Assembly (NCBI RefSeq): GCF_009727155.1
Contig: NZ_WNWM01000002.1
Location: 62,001 to 126,000 of the forward strand
DNA length: 64,000 bases
Direction of reading: 5' to 3'
Origin: Pseudoduganella dura
Lineage (GTDB): Bacteria > Pseudomonadota > Gammaproteobacteria > Burkholderiales > Burkholderiaceae_D
Part shown: positions 19,772-28,680 of the stretch, in pieces
How the letters are laid out: each line of letters begins with the position of its first letter
How positions within the stretch are numbered: the stretch's first letter is position 1
The notes under the pieces: model-generated
Database searches by the model: none
Told to the model about the DNA's origin: nothing
What the model saw: the letters and a program-made list of their open reading frames with translations, nothing else
Position numbers and translations under genes: made by a program

Positions 19772-20581
19772 TCAGCGCGGCAGCGCCAGCAACGCATCAT
19801 CGACAATGGCGACCGCGCGCGTCCACCCCGCCGAGCCGCGCCGCACCTTGTGCGGGAAGCAGCTGATGTAGAAGCCGTGCGCAGGCAGCGTCTCCAGCGC
19901 GTGCAGCTTCTCCAGGTGGCAGTAGCCGATATCGCGTCCCGCCTTGTGTCCCTCCCAGATCAGCGCCTTGTTGCCCGTCTCGGCGATCTTCTTCGCCGTG
20001 TACGAGAACGGCGCATCCCAGCTCCAGGCGTCGGTGCCGGTCAGCCGCACGCCCCGCTCCAGCAGGTACATCGTGGCTTCGTAGCCCATGCCGCAGCCGG
20101 CGGACACGTAGTCGTTGTGGCCGTAGCGGCTGCCGGCACGGGTATTGACGACGACGATGTCGAGCGGCCGCAGGTCATGGCCGATGCGGTCGAGCTCGGC
20201 GGCCACGTCCTCGGCCGTGGCCACGTACCCGTCCGGGAAGTGGCGGAAGTCCAGCTTCACGCCCGGCTGGAAACACCATTCCAGCGGTACTTCGTCGATC
20301 GTGATCGATGCCTTCTTCTCGCCATTCTTCGCGTCCATCGTCGAATGAAAATGGTATGGCGCGTCGAGGTGCGTGCCGCTGTGCGTCGTCATCGTCACCC
20401 ACTCGGCGGCGGCGGCCTCGCCGTCCGGGTAATCCTCGGCGGTGGTGCCCGGAATCATCGCCATGAATTCGTGCAGCGTGTCCGTGTGTTTTTGATAAGT
20501 GATCTTCGGCGCCAGCGGCGGCGGGTCGGACAGCACCTCGTTCTCGAGGAAGATGGACAGGTCGATGAAGCGTCGGGTCAT
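19772..20581 (-). CDS. Cyclase-family metal-dependent hydrolase (kynurenine formamidase-like fold)
   Basis: The 269-residue protein has the family metal site H-S-G-T-H-L-D-A-P near residue 87 and a second conserved stretch near N-T-R-A-G-S. In this family the fold cleaves amide or other C-N/C-C bonds, e.g. N-formylkynurenine or isatin. The start M-T-R-R-F-I-D-L at 20581 has GGAGA upstream; an earlier in-frame ATG at 20635 lies in the regulatory region. It is divergent from a LysR gene, and a motif at 20629-20651 links it to two other operons in this window. The substrate is not known; a role on a ring-cleavage product is an inference from the shared motif. Confidence 0.8.
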   Translation of the reverse strand: MTRRFIDLSIFLENEVLSDPPPLAPKITYQKHTDTLHEFMAMIPGTTAEDYPDGEAAAAEWVTMTTHSGTHLDAPYHFHSTMDAKNGEKKASITIDEVPLEWCFQPGVKLDFRHFPDGYVATAEDVAAELDRIGHDLRPLDIVVVNTRAGSRYGHNDYVSAGCGMGYEATMYLLERGVRLTGTDAWSWDAPFSYTAKKIAETGNKALIWEGHKAGRDIGYCHLEKLHALETLPAHGFYISCFPHKVRRGSAGWTRAVAIVDDALLALPR

Positions 20582-20628
20582 GAAGGTCTCCAGTAATTGT
20601 CGCGTGAAGCGTACTGCCCCCGGACCCG

Positions 20629-20651
20629 GCCGCAAAATGGATTGTATCGAT
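20629..20651 (-). promoter_or_regulatory. Shared 23-nt motif, copy in front of the cyclase gene
   Basis: On the plus strand it begins GCCGCAAAATGG and ends CGAT. It matches copies at 28473-28495 and 43077-43099 in 17 of 23 positions identical in all three. It lies 48 bases before the cyclase start and about 90 bases before the divergent LysR start, a natural place for a LysR-type operator. Confidence 0.6.
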
Positions 20652-20738
20652 CACAGGTATCCACAAAACCGATGCCCCGGCCGACTTGCGGCGCCGGTGG
20701 ATGTGGCATCATCCAAAAATAAAAATGAAGGAGACACC

Positions 20739-21701
20739 ATGCGTTTCAACCGCCTCGACCTGAACCTGCTGGTCGCGCTCGACGCCCTGCTGAGCGAAAA
20801 AAGCATTACCCGGGCGGCAGGCCGCCTGAACCTGAGCCAGTCGGCCACCAGCGGCGTGATGGCCCGCCTGCGCGAGTATTTCAAGGACGAGCTGCTGGTG
20901 CCCGTCGGCCGCACGCTGATCCTCACCCCGCTGGCCGTCAGCCTGGCCGACCCGGTGCGCAAGGTGCTGCTGCAGATCCAGGCCACGATCGACATCCGCC
21001 CCGAATTCGATCCGCAGACCGCCACCCGCGCGTTCCGCATCCTCGCCTCCGACTACATCTCCACGGTGCTGCTGGGCGACCTGGGCCAGCGCTTCGCCTG
21101 CGACGCGCCGAACATCACGCTCGACGTGCTGCCCACCACGGTGAACCCGATCGACCTGCTGGAACGCGCCGAGGTGGACCTGATCGTGCTGCCCCGCAAA
21201 TTCATCGCCGAGACGCACCCGGTGCAGGTGCTGTTCGAGGAAACCTATACCTGCATCGCCTGGACCGGCAACACGCTGGTGGGCGAGACCCTGAGCCTGG
21301 ACCAGTACATGGGCCTGGGCCACGTGTCGTCCCGCTTCGGCAACGCGGTGACGAGCTTCGAGGAATGGTTCATGAAGGTGAGCGGGTACGACCGCCGCAT
21401 CGAAGTGACCACCACCAATTTCACGAGCATGCCGCACTTCGTGATCGGCACCAACCGGATCGCCACGATGCACACGCGGCTGGCCCGCACGCTGGCGCGC
21501 TACTACCCGATCCGCCTGCTTCCGCCGCCGCTGGAAATCCCGGCCCTGGAAATGTGCATGCAGTGGAACCATTTCCTGGACCGGGATCCTTCGCACATCT
21601 GGCTGCGCTCCGTGCTGGCCGATATCGCCCGCGTCGACCCGTTTGGCTCGCCTCGCGGTGCCGGCGTGCCCACGCAGCACGCGGCCGTGCTGGCCGCGTG
21701 A
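20739..21701 (+). CDS. LysR-family regulator, NodD/NahR-like subgroup
   Basis: The 320-residue protein begins M-R-F-N-R-L-D-L-N-L-L-V-A-L-D-A-L-L-S-E-K-S-I-T, the form of the NahR/LinR/NodD-like LysR subgroup, with a helix-turn-helix in the next 40 residues and a standard effector domain. AAGGAG stands five bases before the ATG at 20739; an upstream open frame without that site is not used. It is divergent from the cyclase gene, with 157 bases between. It is the best candidate in the window to read the shared 23-nt motif, because one copy lies in its own divergent promoter region. Its ligand is unknown. Confidence 0.88.
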   Translation: MRFNRLDLNLLVALDALLSEKSITRAAGRLNLSQSATSGVMARLREYFKDELLVPVGRTLILTPLAVSLADPVRKVLLQIQATIDIRPEFDPQTATRAFRILASDYISTVLLGDLGQRFACDAPNITLDVLPTTVNPIDLLERAEVDLIVLPRKFIAETHPVQVLFEETYTCIAWTGNTLVGETLSLDQYMGLGHVSSRFGNAVTSFEEWFMKVSGYDRRIEVTTTNFTSMPHFVIGTNRIATMHTRLARTLARYYPIRLLPPPLEIPALEMCMQWNHFLDRDPSHIWLRSVLADIARVDPFGSPRGAGVPTQHAAVLAA

Positions 21702-21732
21702 GCTGACGACGTGGGTGACTGCCTGGCCTGAC

Positions 21733-24168
21733 TCAGTCGGCCAGCACCGGCCGGGCGGCAATGCCCGCCGGCGCGGCCTGCCCCTGCCGCCGCGCCGACG
21801 GCATCAGGAAGCTTGCCAGCGCCGGCAGCAGCACCAGGGCACCCACCATATTCCACAGGAACATGAACGCCAGCAGGATGCCCATGTCGGCCTGGAACTT
21901 GATCGGCGACAGCGCCCAGGTGGCCACGGCGATCGCCAGTGTCACGCCGGTGAGCAGCACGACCTTGCCCGTGAAGCGCAATGCGTGACTGTAGGCTTCG
22001 CGCAGCGTGTCGCCGGCCTTTTGCCGTGCCAGCAGGATGCTCATCACATACAGCGCGTAGTCGATGCCGATGCCCACGCCGAGCGCGATCACGGGCAGCG
22101 TGGCCACCTTGATGCCGATGCCGAGCCACACCATCAGCGCCTCGCACAGCACCGAGGTCAGCACCAGCGGCACCACCGCGCAGACCACGGCGCGCCAGGA
22201 GCGGAACGTGACCAGGCACAGCACGATCACCGCCGCATACACCCAGTACAGCATCGCGCGGCTGGCGTCGCGCACGACGATGTTGGTGGCCGCCTCGATG
22301 CCCGCGTTGCCGGCCGCCAGCAGGAACTTCACGTCCTTCGTGTCGTTGTCGCGGGCGAAGTCCTCGACAACCTTCACCACGCCGGCCAGCGTGTCGGCCT
22401 TGTGGTCGGTCAGGTAGGCGTACAGCGTAAGCAGGTTGCAGGTGTCGTTGTACAGCCCCCGAGGCGCACCGGCCGTGACCATGTTCAGCGCGTCCTGGTT
22501 CTGCAGCAGTTCATACCATTTCAGGCTGCCCTCGTTCAGGCCCGTGATCACGCGGCGGTTCAGCAGCGCCAGCGAACCGGTCGTCTCCACCGCCGGGAGC
22601 TGCGACAGGCGGTACTCCAGCGCATCGACCCGCATCAGCGTGTCGTAGGCCGCGCAGGCATTGTCCGGCGTCTTGACCATCACGGCGAACACGTCGCTGC
22701 TGGCCGCGTAGTGGCCCACCACGTAGGCGTTGTCGCGGTTGTAGCGCGAATCCGGCCGCAGTTCCGGCGCGCCCGGATCGAGGTCGCCGATCTTCACGTG
22801 CAGGCTGGCGTAATAGCCGCCGGCGCCCAGCACCGCCGCGACGGCAATGGTCGCGGCCGCGGTGCGCCGTTCGGTGAAACGTTCCAGCAGGTGCCAGCCC
22901 CCTTCCCGGCCGCTTTCATTTGCACCTTCGGCTTCCTCGGCGCGCAGGCTGCGCCGCGCCGCGTCGCCATCGACGCCCAGCCACGACAGCAGGATCGGCA
23001 GCAGGATCAGGTTCGTCAGGATCAGCGCGGCCACGCCGATGCTGGCCACGGCGGCCAGGTCCTTGATCACCTTGATGTCGATGATCGCCAGCACGGCGAA
23101 GCCGACGGCATCGCACAGCAGCGCGGCCAGGCCGGCCAGGAACAGCCGCCGGAACGTGTAGCGCGCCGCCACCAGCCTGTGGGTGCCGCGGCCGATGTCC
23201 TGCATGATGCCGTTCATCTTTTGCGCGCCGTGACTCATGCCGATCGCGAACACGAGGAACGGCACCAGCATCGAGTACGGATCGAGGCCGTAGCCGAGCA
23301 GTGGCAGCAGACCCAGCTGCCATACCACGGCGACCAGCGAACAGGCCACCACCAGCAAGGTGCTGCGCGCGCAGCGCGTGTACCAGTACAGCATCGCCGC
23401 CGCGATCAATGTCGACGCGGCGAAGAACAGCAGCACCTGCCGCAGTCCCTCGATCAGGTCGCCTGCTACCTTGGCGAAGCCGACGATATGCAGGTCGACC
23501 TGGCCGCCGGCATACTTGGCGCGCAGCTGTTCCAGGCGGGCGCCGAGCGCCGCGTAGTCCAGCGCCTTGCCATCCGCGCCACGGTCCAGCAGCGGCACGT
23601 AAAGGATGCTGGAACGCCCGTCCACGGCCACCAGCTGGCCGATCTCGCCCGAGCGCGCCACGTTGTCGCGCACCTGGGCCACGCTGCGCGCCGAACCGTC
23701 GTAGTCGTTCGGGATCACGGGGCCGCCTTCCATGCCGTCCTCGGTGACCCCGACCCAGCGCGTGGATGGCGTCCACAGCGACTTCATGTAGGTGCGGTCG
23801 ACGCCGGGGATCAGGAACAGCTCGTCGCTGATCTTCTGCAGCGTGGCGAGATACCGCGCGTCGTACACGGTGCCGTGCTTCGCTTCCACGGCGATGCGCA
23901 CAGCGTTGCCGAGGCCGCTCAGCTGGTCGCGGTGCTGCAGGTAATTGGCGATGTACGGATGGCTGGACGGGATCATGTCCTCGAAGCTGGCGTTCAGCTT
24001 CAGGCGCGTGGCCTGCCAGCCCAGCACCAGCGTCGCCAGCAGGCACGCCAGTGCGACCAGCAGCCGGTGGTTGAACAGCAGCCGCTCCAGCGCGCTGCCC
24101 GAACGGGTATCGAACTGCGACAGGTCGCGGACCACGGCCTGTTCGCTTGCGGAAGCGCCGAAGCTCAT
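21733..24168 (-). CDS. RND-superfamily (MMPL/HAE3-type) transporter
   Basis: The 811-residue inner membrane protein has two repeats of one helix, a large periplasmic loop and five to six helices. Examples of the helix blocks are L-G-Y-G-L-D-P-Y-S-M-L-V-P-F-L-V-F-A-I-G-M-S-H-G and P-V-I-A-L-G-V-G-I-G-I-D-Y-A-L-Y. It lacks the length of AcrB-type pumps and resembles the group found with DUF1329/DUF1302 genes. It should move a hydrophobic substrate using the proton gradient; direction is not certain. The ATG overlaps the YCF48 gene by four bases. It is the last gene of its operon and converges on the LysR gene. Confidence 0.9.
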   Translation of the reverse strand: MSFGASASEQAVVRDLSQFDTRSGSALERLLFNHRLLVALACLLATLVLGWQATRLKLNASFEDMIPSSHPYIANYLQHRDQLSGLGNAVRIAVEAKHGTVYDARYLATLQKISDELFLIPGVDRTYMKSLWTPSTRWVGVTEDGMEGGPVIPNDYDGSARSVAQVRDNVARSGEIGQLVAVDGRSSILYVPLLDRGADGKALDYAALGARLEQLRAKYAGGQVDLHIVGFAKVAGDLIEGLRQVLLFFAASTLIAAAMLYWYTRCARSTLLVVACSLVAVVWQLGLLPLLGYGLDPYSMLVPFLVFAIGMSHGAQKMNGIMQDIGRGTHRLVAARYTFRRLFLAGLAALLCDAVGFAVLAIIDIKVIKDLAAVASIGVAALILTNLILLPILLSWLGVDGDAARRSLRAEEAEGANESGREGGWHLLERFTERRTAAATIAVAAVLGAGGYYASLHVKIGDLDPGAPELRPDSRYNRDNAYVVGHYAASSDVFAVMVKTPDNACAAYDTLMRVDALEYRLSQLPAVETTGSLALLNRRVITGLNEGSLKWYELLQNQDALNMVTAGAPRGLYNDTCNLLTLYAYLTDHKADTLAGVVKVVEDFARDNDTKDVKFLLAAGNAGIEAATNIVVRDASRAMLYWVYAAVIVLCLVTFRSWRAVVCAVVPLVLTSVLCEALMVWLGIGIKVATLPVIALGVGIGIDYALYVMSILLARQKAGDTLREAYSHALRFTGKVVLLTGVTLAIAVATWALSPIKFQADMGILLAFMFLWNMVGALVLLPALASFLMPSARRQGQAAPAGIAARPVLAD

Positions 24169-25253
24169 GGCGCACCTCCTTCGATGACCGCGGCGGGAAT
24201 GCGCGACACGCCCCGCACGCCGGCGACGAGCACATCGCCCCCGGCCGTCGTCGCCAGCGCCGCGATCGGTGCCGGCGGCATATCCAGTTTCACCATCCGC
24301 GCCGCCTGGCCGCCGATACCCGCGCGGTACAGGTGGCCGGCCTGGTCGGCCAGCAGCACACCGCCCCTGCCGGCGGCCGATGCGCTCAGCGATACGGGCG
24401 CGTAGCCGGGCAGCTGGTCGAAACCCTGCCCGTTCCACCTGAAGGCGTTGCCGCGCAGGCCTGCGAACAGCATGCCGCCATCCGGCAGCGGCCTGGCGGT
24501 GAACCACGTCCCACGATAAGGCGCGGGTACCCGCGTGAACGTGCGCCCGCCATCCAGCGAACGGGCGATATATCCCTGCTCGCCCGCCAGCCACGTCTCG
24601 TCGCCGCGGGCGGCGATGGCGTACACGTGCAGCCCGTCGGGGTTGTCGATCGCGCCATTGAGCACCTGCCACGTGGCGCCGCCATCGTCGGTGCGCAGGG
24701 CCAGGCCGTAGGCGCCGGCCACGATGCCACGCCTGGCGTCGTAGAAATGCAGGTCGAGCAGCGGCTTGTCCGGGCCGTCGGCCGCGAACTGCCGCGCGGT
24801 GGCGGCCAGCGCCTCGTTGCCGCCCGCCGCCGCTTCCAGCAGGCGGATGATGCCGCGTCCGTCCAGCTGCCGGCGCCAGGTGGCGCCGCCGTCCGCGCTG
24901 TGCAGGACCACGCCGCCATGGCCGATGGCCCAGGCCTGCTCCGGCGTGACGAAGCGCACCGCCGTCAGCGTGACGCTGACGGGCACCCGCGCCTGGCGCC
25001 ATGCCTTGCCGCCGTCGTCCGACAGCAATACCAGGCCCCGTTCGCCCACGGCGATCGCGCGCCCGCCCATCCGGTCCAGGCCCAGCAGCACGCGGCGCGG
25101 CGCCTGCCGGTCCTGCGCGGCCGGGCGGTCCAGCACGTCCGGCACCGGCGCAACATCGGCAACTGCATCGGCCTCGGCAACCGCGCCCGCGGCGGCCATG
25201 CAGGCGACCAGCATCATGCCGGCGCCCTTCCATCGATCGAAACCGCGGGCCAT
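24165..25253 (-). CDS. YCF48/BNR-repeat beta-propeller protein, exported
   Basis: The 362-residue protein has an N-terminal signal segment (M-M-L-V-A-C-M-A-A-A-G-A-V-A) with a Cys at residue 18, so it might be a lipoprotein, although the box is not ideal. It contains repeated S-D-D-G-G-x-x-W/T and A-D-G-G-A-T-W Asp-box blades, as in YCF48/HCF136-like photosystem assembly propellers and sialidase repeats. In this conserved gene group it probably acts as a periplasmic partner of the RND protein. The start at 25253 overlaps the DUF1329 stop as TGATG, and the end overlaps the RND start. Confidence 0.85.
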   Translation of the reverse strand: MARGFDRWKGAGMMLVACMAAAGAVAEADAVADVAPVPDVLDRPAAQDRQAPRRVLLGLDRMGGRAIAVGERGLVLLSDDGGKAWRQARVPVSVTLTAVRFVTPEQAWAIGHGGVVLHSADGGATWRRQLDGRGIIRLLEAAAGGNEALAATARQFAADGPDKPLLDLHFYDARRGIVAGAYGLALRTDDGGATWQVLNGAIDNPDGLHVYAIAARGDETWLAGEQGYIARSLDGGRTFTRVPAPYRGTWFTARPLPDGGMLFAGLRGNAFRWNGQGFDQLPGYAPVSLSASAAGRGGVLLADQAGHLYRAGIGGQAARMVKLDMPPAPIAALATTAGGDVLVAGVRGVSRIPAAVIEGGAP

Positions 25254-26611
25254 CACCGCAGCCCCGAGCCGGACAGCGCTTCCTGGCTCCACGTGGCTTC
25301 GGGCCAGCGCGGCACCTGCTTGTACTGCACCGCTTTCTCGGTAACCAGGTCGCTGACGAACCACGTGCCGGACACCAGGTCGTAGAAGCCGAACGTCACG
25401 CTGGTGGTGGCCGGCAGGTCGGGCATCGTCACCGGCAGCGACCACAGCGTCTTCCACAGCTGGCCGTTGGCATCCCAGCGGTCCGCCAGGGCGCCGGTCC
25501 AGGAATCCTCGTCGATGTAATAGACGCTGCGCGGCGCCAGGTGGCGCTGGCCGGACTTCAGCTTCGCCTCCACCACCCACACGCGGTGCAGTTCCCAGCG
25601 CACGCCGTCCGGATTCAGGTGGTTCGCCTGCAGCAGGTCGGCATCCTTGCCCTTCAGCGAACGGTTGGTGTTGTAGGGGATGTATATTTCCTTCTTGCCG
25701 AGGATCTTCCAGTCGAAGCGGTCCAGCCGGCCGCCGAAGATGTCCACCTCGTCGAAGCTCATCACGCCCGCAGTGGCCGGCGTGGGCGTGTCGCAGCAGG
25801 CGTTCGGCAGCTTGCGGGTGCGGCGCTGGCCCGGCAGGTAGACGTAGCTGGCATCCTTTTCCGGATCGAGATTGAGCTTGCCGTTGATCGCCTCGCCGGC
25901 GCGGATCGGCGGTCCCGAATTGACGAGGCGGATGGTCCAGTAAGTGCCGCCGGATTTCTCCGGCGCCGCGTCCTTGTAGTAGTAAGGCATGCTGCCGTCG
26001 GCCGTGCCGTCCACCGTCATCACGGGCTTGCCGGCCGCCGTCGTCAGGTAGGAGCGGAACGGCTTTTGCCAGTCGGTGCCGCGCCAGCGCAGCAGGTGGT
26101 TCCACATCACTTCCGCGCCGCTTTTCGGAATCGGAAACGGAATGCCGGCATGCGCGCCTTCCGGCATGAGCCTGTCGCCCAGCTTCGCGCGGGTGGCGTT
26201 CTTCGCGGTATTGGCATACACCCAGTCCGGCGCAGCCGCGGTGCGGTGGGTCGGGTACACGTCGATGCGGTACGACGGGTATTTCTTCAGCATCGCCTTG
26301 CTGCCGTCGGACAGCTTGTCGGCATACTGCTCCATGTTCTTCGCGGTGATCGACACGACCGGCTTTTCCGCGGCGAACGGGTCCTGGTCGCGCCGGCCGC
26401 CATTCGTGAAGCCGGCGGCGGCCTTGGCGATGCCGCCATCCCATGCGGGAATCGTGCCATCCTTGTTGCCGGCCTTTTCGGCGCCCAGCGGCGTCAGGTT
26501 CTTGCCCAGTTGCGCAGCCTCTTCGGCGGTGACGGCGTGGACGGCGCCAGCGAATGCCAGCGTGCCGGCAAAGGCCGCGAACGTTGCGGCCAGGTGGTGT
26601 TTAGGTGTCAT
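25253..26611 (-). CDS. DUF1329 protein (LolB-like outer membrane lipid carrier fold)
   Basis: The 452-residue protein has a clear signal peptide (cut near V-H-A, residue 26). It carries the DUF1329 hallmarks: T-P-L-G-A-E-K-A-G-N-K-D-G-T-I-P-A-W-D-G-G at the mature N-terminus and long W-x-x-R/H segments near the end. The start at 26611 has GGAGA. In Pseudomonas, Comamonas and relatives this gene travels with DUF1302, YCF48 and RND genes near hydrophobic-compound catabolic genes; it is thought to act in the periplasm on a lipid-like ligand. The exact role is not established. It lies 17 bases after the DUF1302 gene. Confidence 0.9.
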   Translation of the reverse strand: MTPKHHLAATFAAFAGTLAFAGAVHAVTAEEAAQLGKNLTPLGAEKAGNKDGTIPAWDGGIAKAAAGFTNGGRRDQDPFAAEKPVVSITAKNMEQYADKLSDGSKAMLKKYPSYRIDVYPTHRTAAAPDWVYANTAKNATRAKLGDRLMPEGAHAGIPFPIPKSGAEVMWNHLLRWRGTDWQKPFRSYLTTAAGKPVMTVDGTADGSMPYYYKDAAPEKSGGTYWTIRLVNSGPPIRAGEAINGKLNLDPEKDASYVYLPGQRRTRKLPNACCDTPTPATAGVMSFDEVDIFGGRLDRFDWKILGKKEIYIPYNTNRSLKGKDADLLQANHLNPDGVRWELHRVWVVEAKLKSGQRHLAPRSVYYIDEDSWTGALADRWDANGQLWKTLWSLPVTMPDLPATTSVTFGFYDLVSGTWFVSDLVTEKAVQYKQVPRWPEATWSQEALSGSGLR

Positions 26612-26628
26612 GCATGTCTCCGTTCTGA

Positions 26629-28308
26629 TTAAAATGTGCGGCGCACGGACAGCGAGATGAAGTCTCGGTCCTTCATCGCCTGGCCGTAGGTGTAGCCGGT
26701 TTGCGGCAGTGTTTGCGCCGCGTGCGTGAGCACGGTCGGCGTATCCTCGCGGCCGAAGTAATGGGTGTAGTTCAGCGACAGGTACCACGCGCTTTCGTAG
26801 ACGGCGTTCAGGCCGGCGCTGAGGTCGCCGCCGTGCTGCACGCCGAAGCTATTGCCCAGCGCCAGCGAGCGCCCGGCCGGCGCGTAGCCCAGGCCGATGG
26901 GCACGGAAAGATCGAGCCCGCTGCCTACCTGGCGGTAGCTGGGTTCATAGACCACGCGCACGGCGGTGCCCTCGCGGCGCGCGTTCGGATCGATCATCGA
27001 AGCGTTCTTCGTGATGCTGGTCACCCGGTTCCACGCGATCTCGCCGACCAGCGACGCTTCGCGGGCGATGAAGCTGGGGCCCAGCGACGCCAGCATCGAT
27101 ATGTTCAGGTGCGCGGTGCGGCCCACCGGGTAGACGGGGTTGCCGCTGTTGTCGGAAGCCGCGGCCGGGCCACCGAACGCGGCGGGCACGAGGCCGAACA
27201 GGTCGGCCGTGCCGGCGTTCGACAGCGGCGCGTTGTGCCGCACCGAAGCCTCGGCCGCGAAGTTGAACTCGCCCAGCGTGGTCGTCGCGCTCGCGCCGTA
27301 GGTGCGGATGCCTTCGTGGTAGTACAGCGAATACGTGTGCAGGCCCGGCGCGAGCACCACCTGCGGCGTCTTGTCGTGGTAGCGCGCCGCGTAGAAGCCG
27401 AAGTCGACGCCCAGACCTTCCGGACTCCATTTCAGCTGCACGCCGCCCTGCCCCGCATCCTTCGCGTGGCGATCGTGCGCACGCGCCAGTGCGACCGGGC
27501 GGCCAGTGGCATCGACGCCGGTGTACAGCCGCTCGCCCCCCTCGTCGAGGAAATCGACAGTCGAGAAATAGCTGCCGGCGGCCGGCAGCCGGCTCTTCTC
27601 CCAGCGGTACTGGTAATAGGCGCCCACGCTGGCGTTGGCGCCTGCCTGCACCTGGCCGGACACCTGGCCGACGGGGCGCAGCAGCTCCTTGAACTGCGTG
27701 CCCGGCACCGACAGGCCCTTCACCACGTCGATCGGCTGCTGGGCGCCGGCGATGCCGTTCATGCCGAAGAACAGGGTCTCGCCATACACCAGTGCGTGGC
27801 GGCCGGCCCGCACGGTGAACGGCATTTCCCCTACCGTGCCCTTGGCGAACACGAACGCGTCGAGCAGCTCGGCCTTCCTGCCGTGCAGCTTGCGGGTGGC
27901 TTCCGTGAATTCGCCGGCGGGCACGGAGGCGGCGTTGTAAGTCGGCTGGAATGCGTTGTCGGTAGCGCGGTTATATACGCCGTCGTACCAGGCCGCGCCA
28001 CTGACCCTCACGCCGAAATTTCGATACGCCACATCGAGTTCGGACAGCAGGTCGGCGCGGTTCGAGACTGGCCCCTTGCCGAAGTTGCGGTCGCCATCAT
28101 CCGTGTTGATCGTGTTCTCGCCGGGGGTGACCTGCATGGCGGATGGGTGCTTCAGCCGGTATGCCGCGCTGTACTTGACCGTGTTGTCCCAGCGGACCGT
28201 CAGGTCGGGGACTGGTGTGGCGATTTCGGCTGCCTGTGCGGAACCGGCGCACAAGGCCGCGGCGATGGCGGCTGACAGCGTGGCCATGCGGGGCATGGTT
28301 TGGTTCAT
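26629..28308 (-). CDS. DUF1302 outer membrane protein
   Basis: The 559-residue protein has a signal peptide cut near A-Q-A-A-E (residue 27), then an alternating beta-strand pattern ending in R-R-T-F, as expected for an outer membrane barrel. T-V-R-W-D-N-T-V-K-Y-S-A-A-Y-R is the typical DUF1302 N-terminus. It would be the outer membrane member of the four-gene export or uptake set. A GAGGAG site precedes the ATG. It is the first gene of its operon, and the shared 23-nt motif lies 165 bases upstream. Confidence 0.9.
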   Translation of the reverse strand: MNQTMPRMATLSAAIAAALCAGSAQAAEIATPVPDLTVRWDNTVKYSAAYRLKHPSAMQVTPGENTINTDDGDRNFGKGPVSNRADLLSELDVAYRNFGVRVSGAAWYDGVYNRATDNAFQPTYNAASVPAGEFTEATRKLHGRKAELLDAFVFAKGTVGEMPFTVRAGRHALVYGETLFFGMNGIAGAQQPIDVVKGLSVPGTQFKELLRPVGQVSGQVQAGANASVGAYYQYRWEKSRLPAAGSYFSTVDFLDEGGERLYTGVDATGRPVALARAHDRHAKDAGQGGVQLKWSPEGLGVDFGFYAARYHDKTPQVVLAPGLHTYSLYYHEGIRTYGASATTTLGEFNFAAEASVRHNAPLSNAGTADLFGLVPAAFGGPAAASDNSGNPVYPVGRTAHLNISMLASLGPSFIAREASLVGEIAWNRVTSITKNASMIDPNARREGTAVRVVYEPSYRQVGSGLDLSVPIGLGYAPAGRSLALGNSFGVQHGGDLSAGLNAVYESAWYLSLNYTHYFGREDTPTVLTHAAQTLPQTGYTYGQAMKDRDFISLSVRRTF

Positions 28309-28676
28309 GGTTGTCTCCTCTGGTTTTTATTGGGGCGAAACTCGGGGCGAACGGGCCCCCCGCGCATGGCGTGTGCGCGTCGGTGCTTGCTGCTCGGGTG
28401 GAGCGTTGCCCTGGATGGGCGGGAGGGGTCTCCGGTTTTTCTTGTTGGTCAAGAATAACCAGATGGGGGCTTGCCGAAAAATGGTTTATGGCGATTCGAT
28501 GTATCGGCGAAAGCGATGGAGCGGGCCATCGATCGTCATGCGCAGGGCGCTGTCGATTCCTTTATTTGCCAAGACTGAGCATGGAAAGAGTGATTAGTTC
28601 ATCAGTTGCCATGGCGATGGTCTTTGCCTGGCGAAACTTCGCTCGTGTACACTCGATCTGTCGAACTTCCGCTATC
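28309..28676 (-). promoter_or_regulatory. Leader of the DUF1302 operon with the shared 23-nt motif at 28473-28495
   Basis: No gene is supported here. At 28473-28495 lies GCCGAAAAATGG followed by TTTAT and a terminal GAT, the second copy of the motif also seen before the cyclase and hydrolase genes, in the same orientation. CCGAT-like words continue to 28508. Composition drops toward the IS element from about 28500, where the accessory island begins. Confidence 0.6.
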
Positions 28677-28680
28677 GGCC

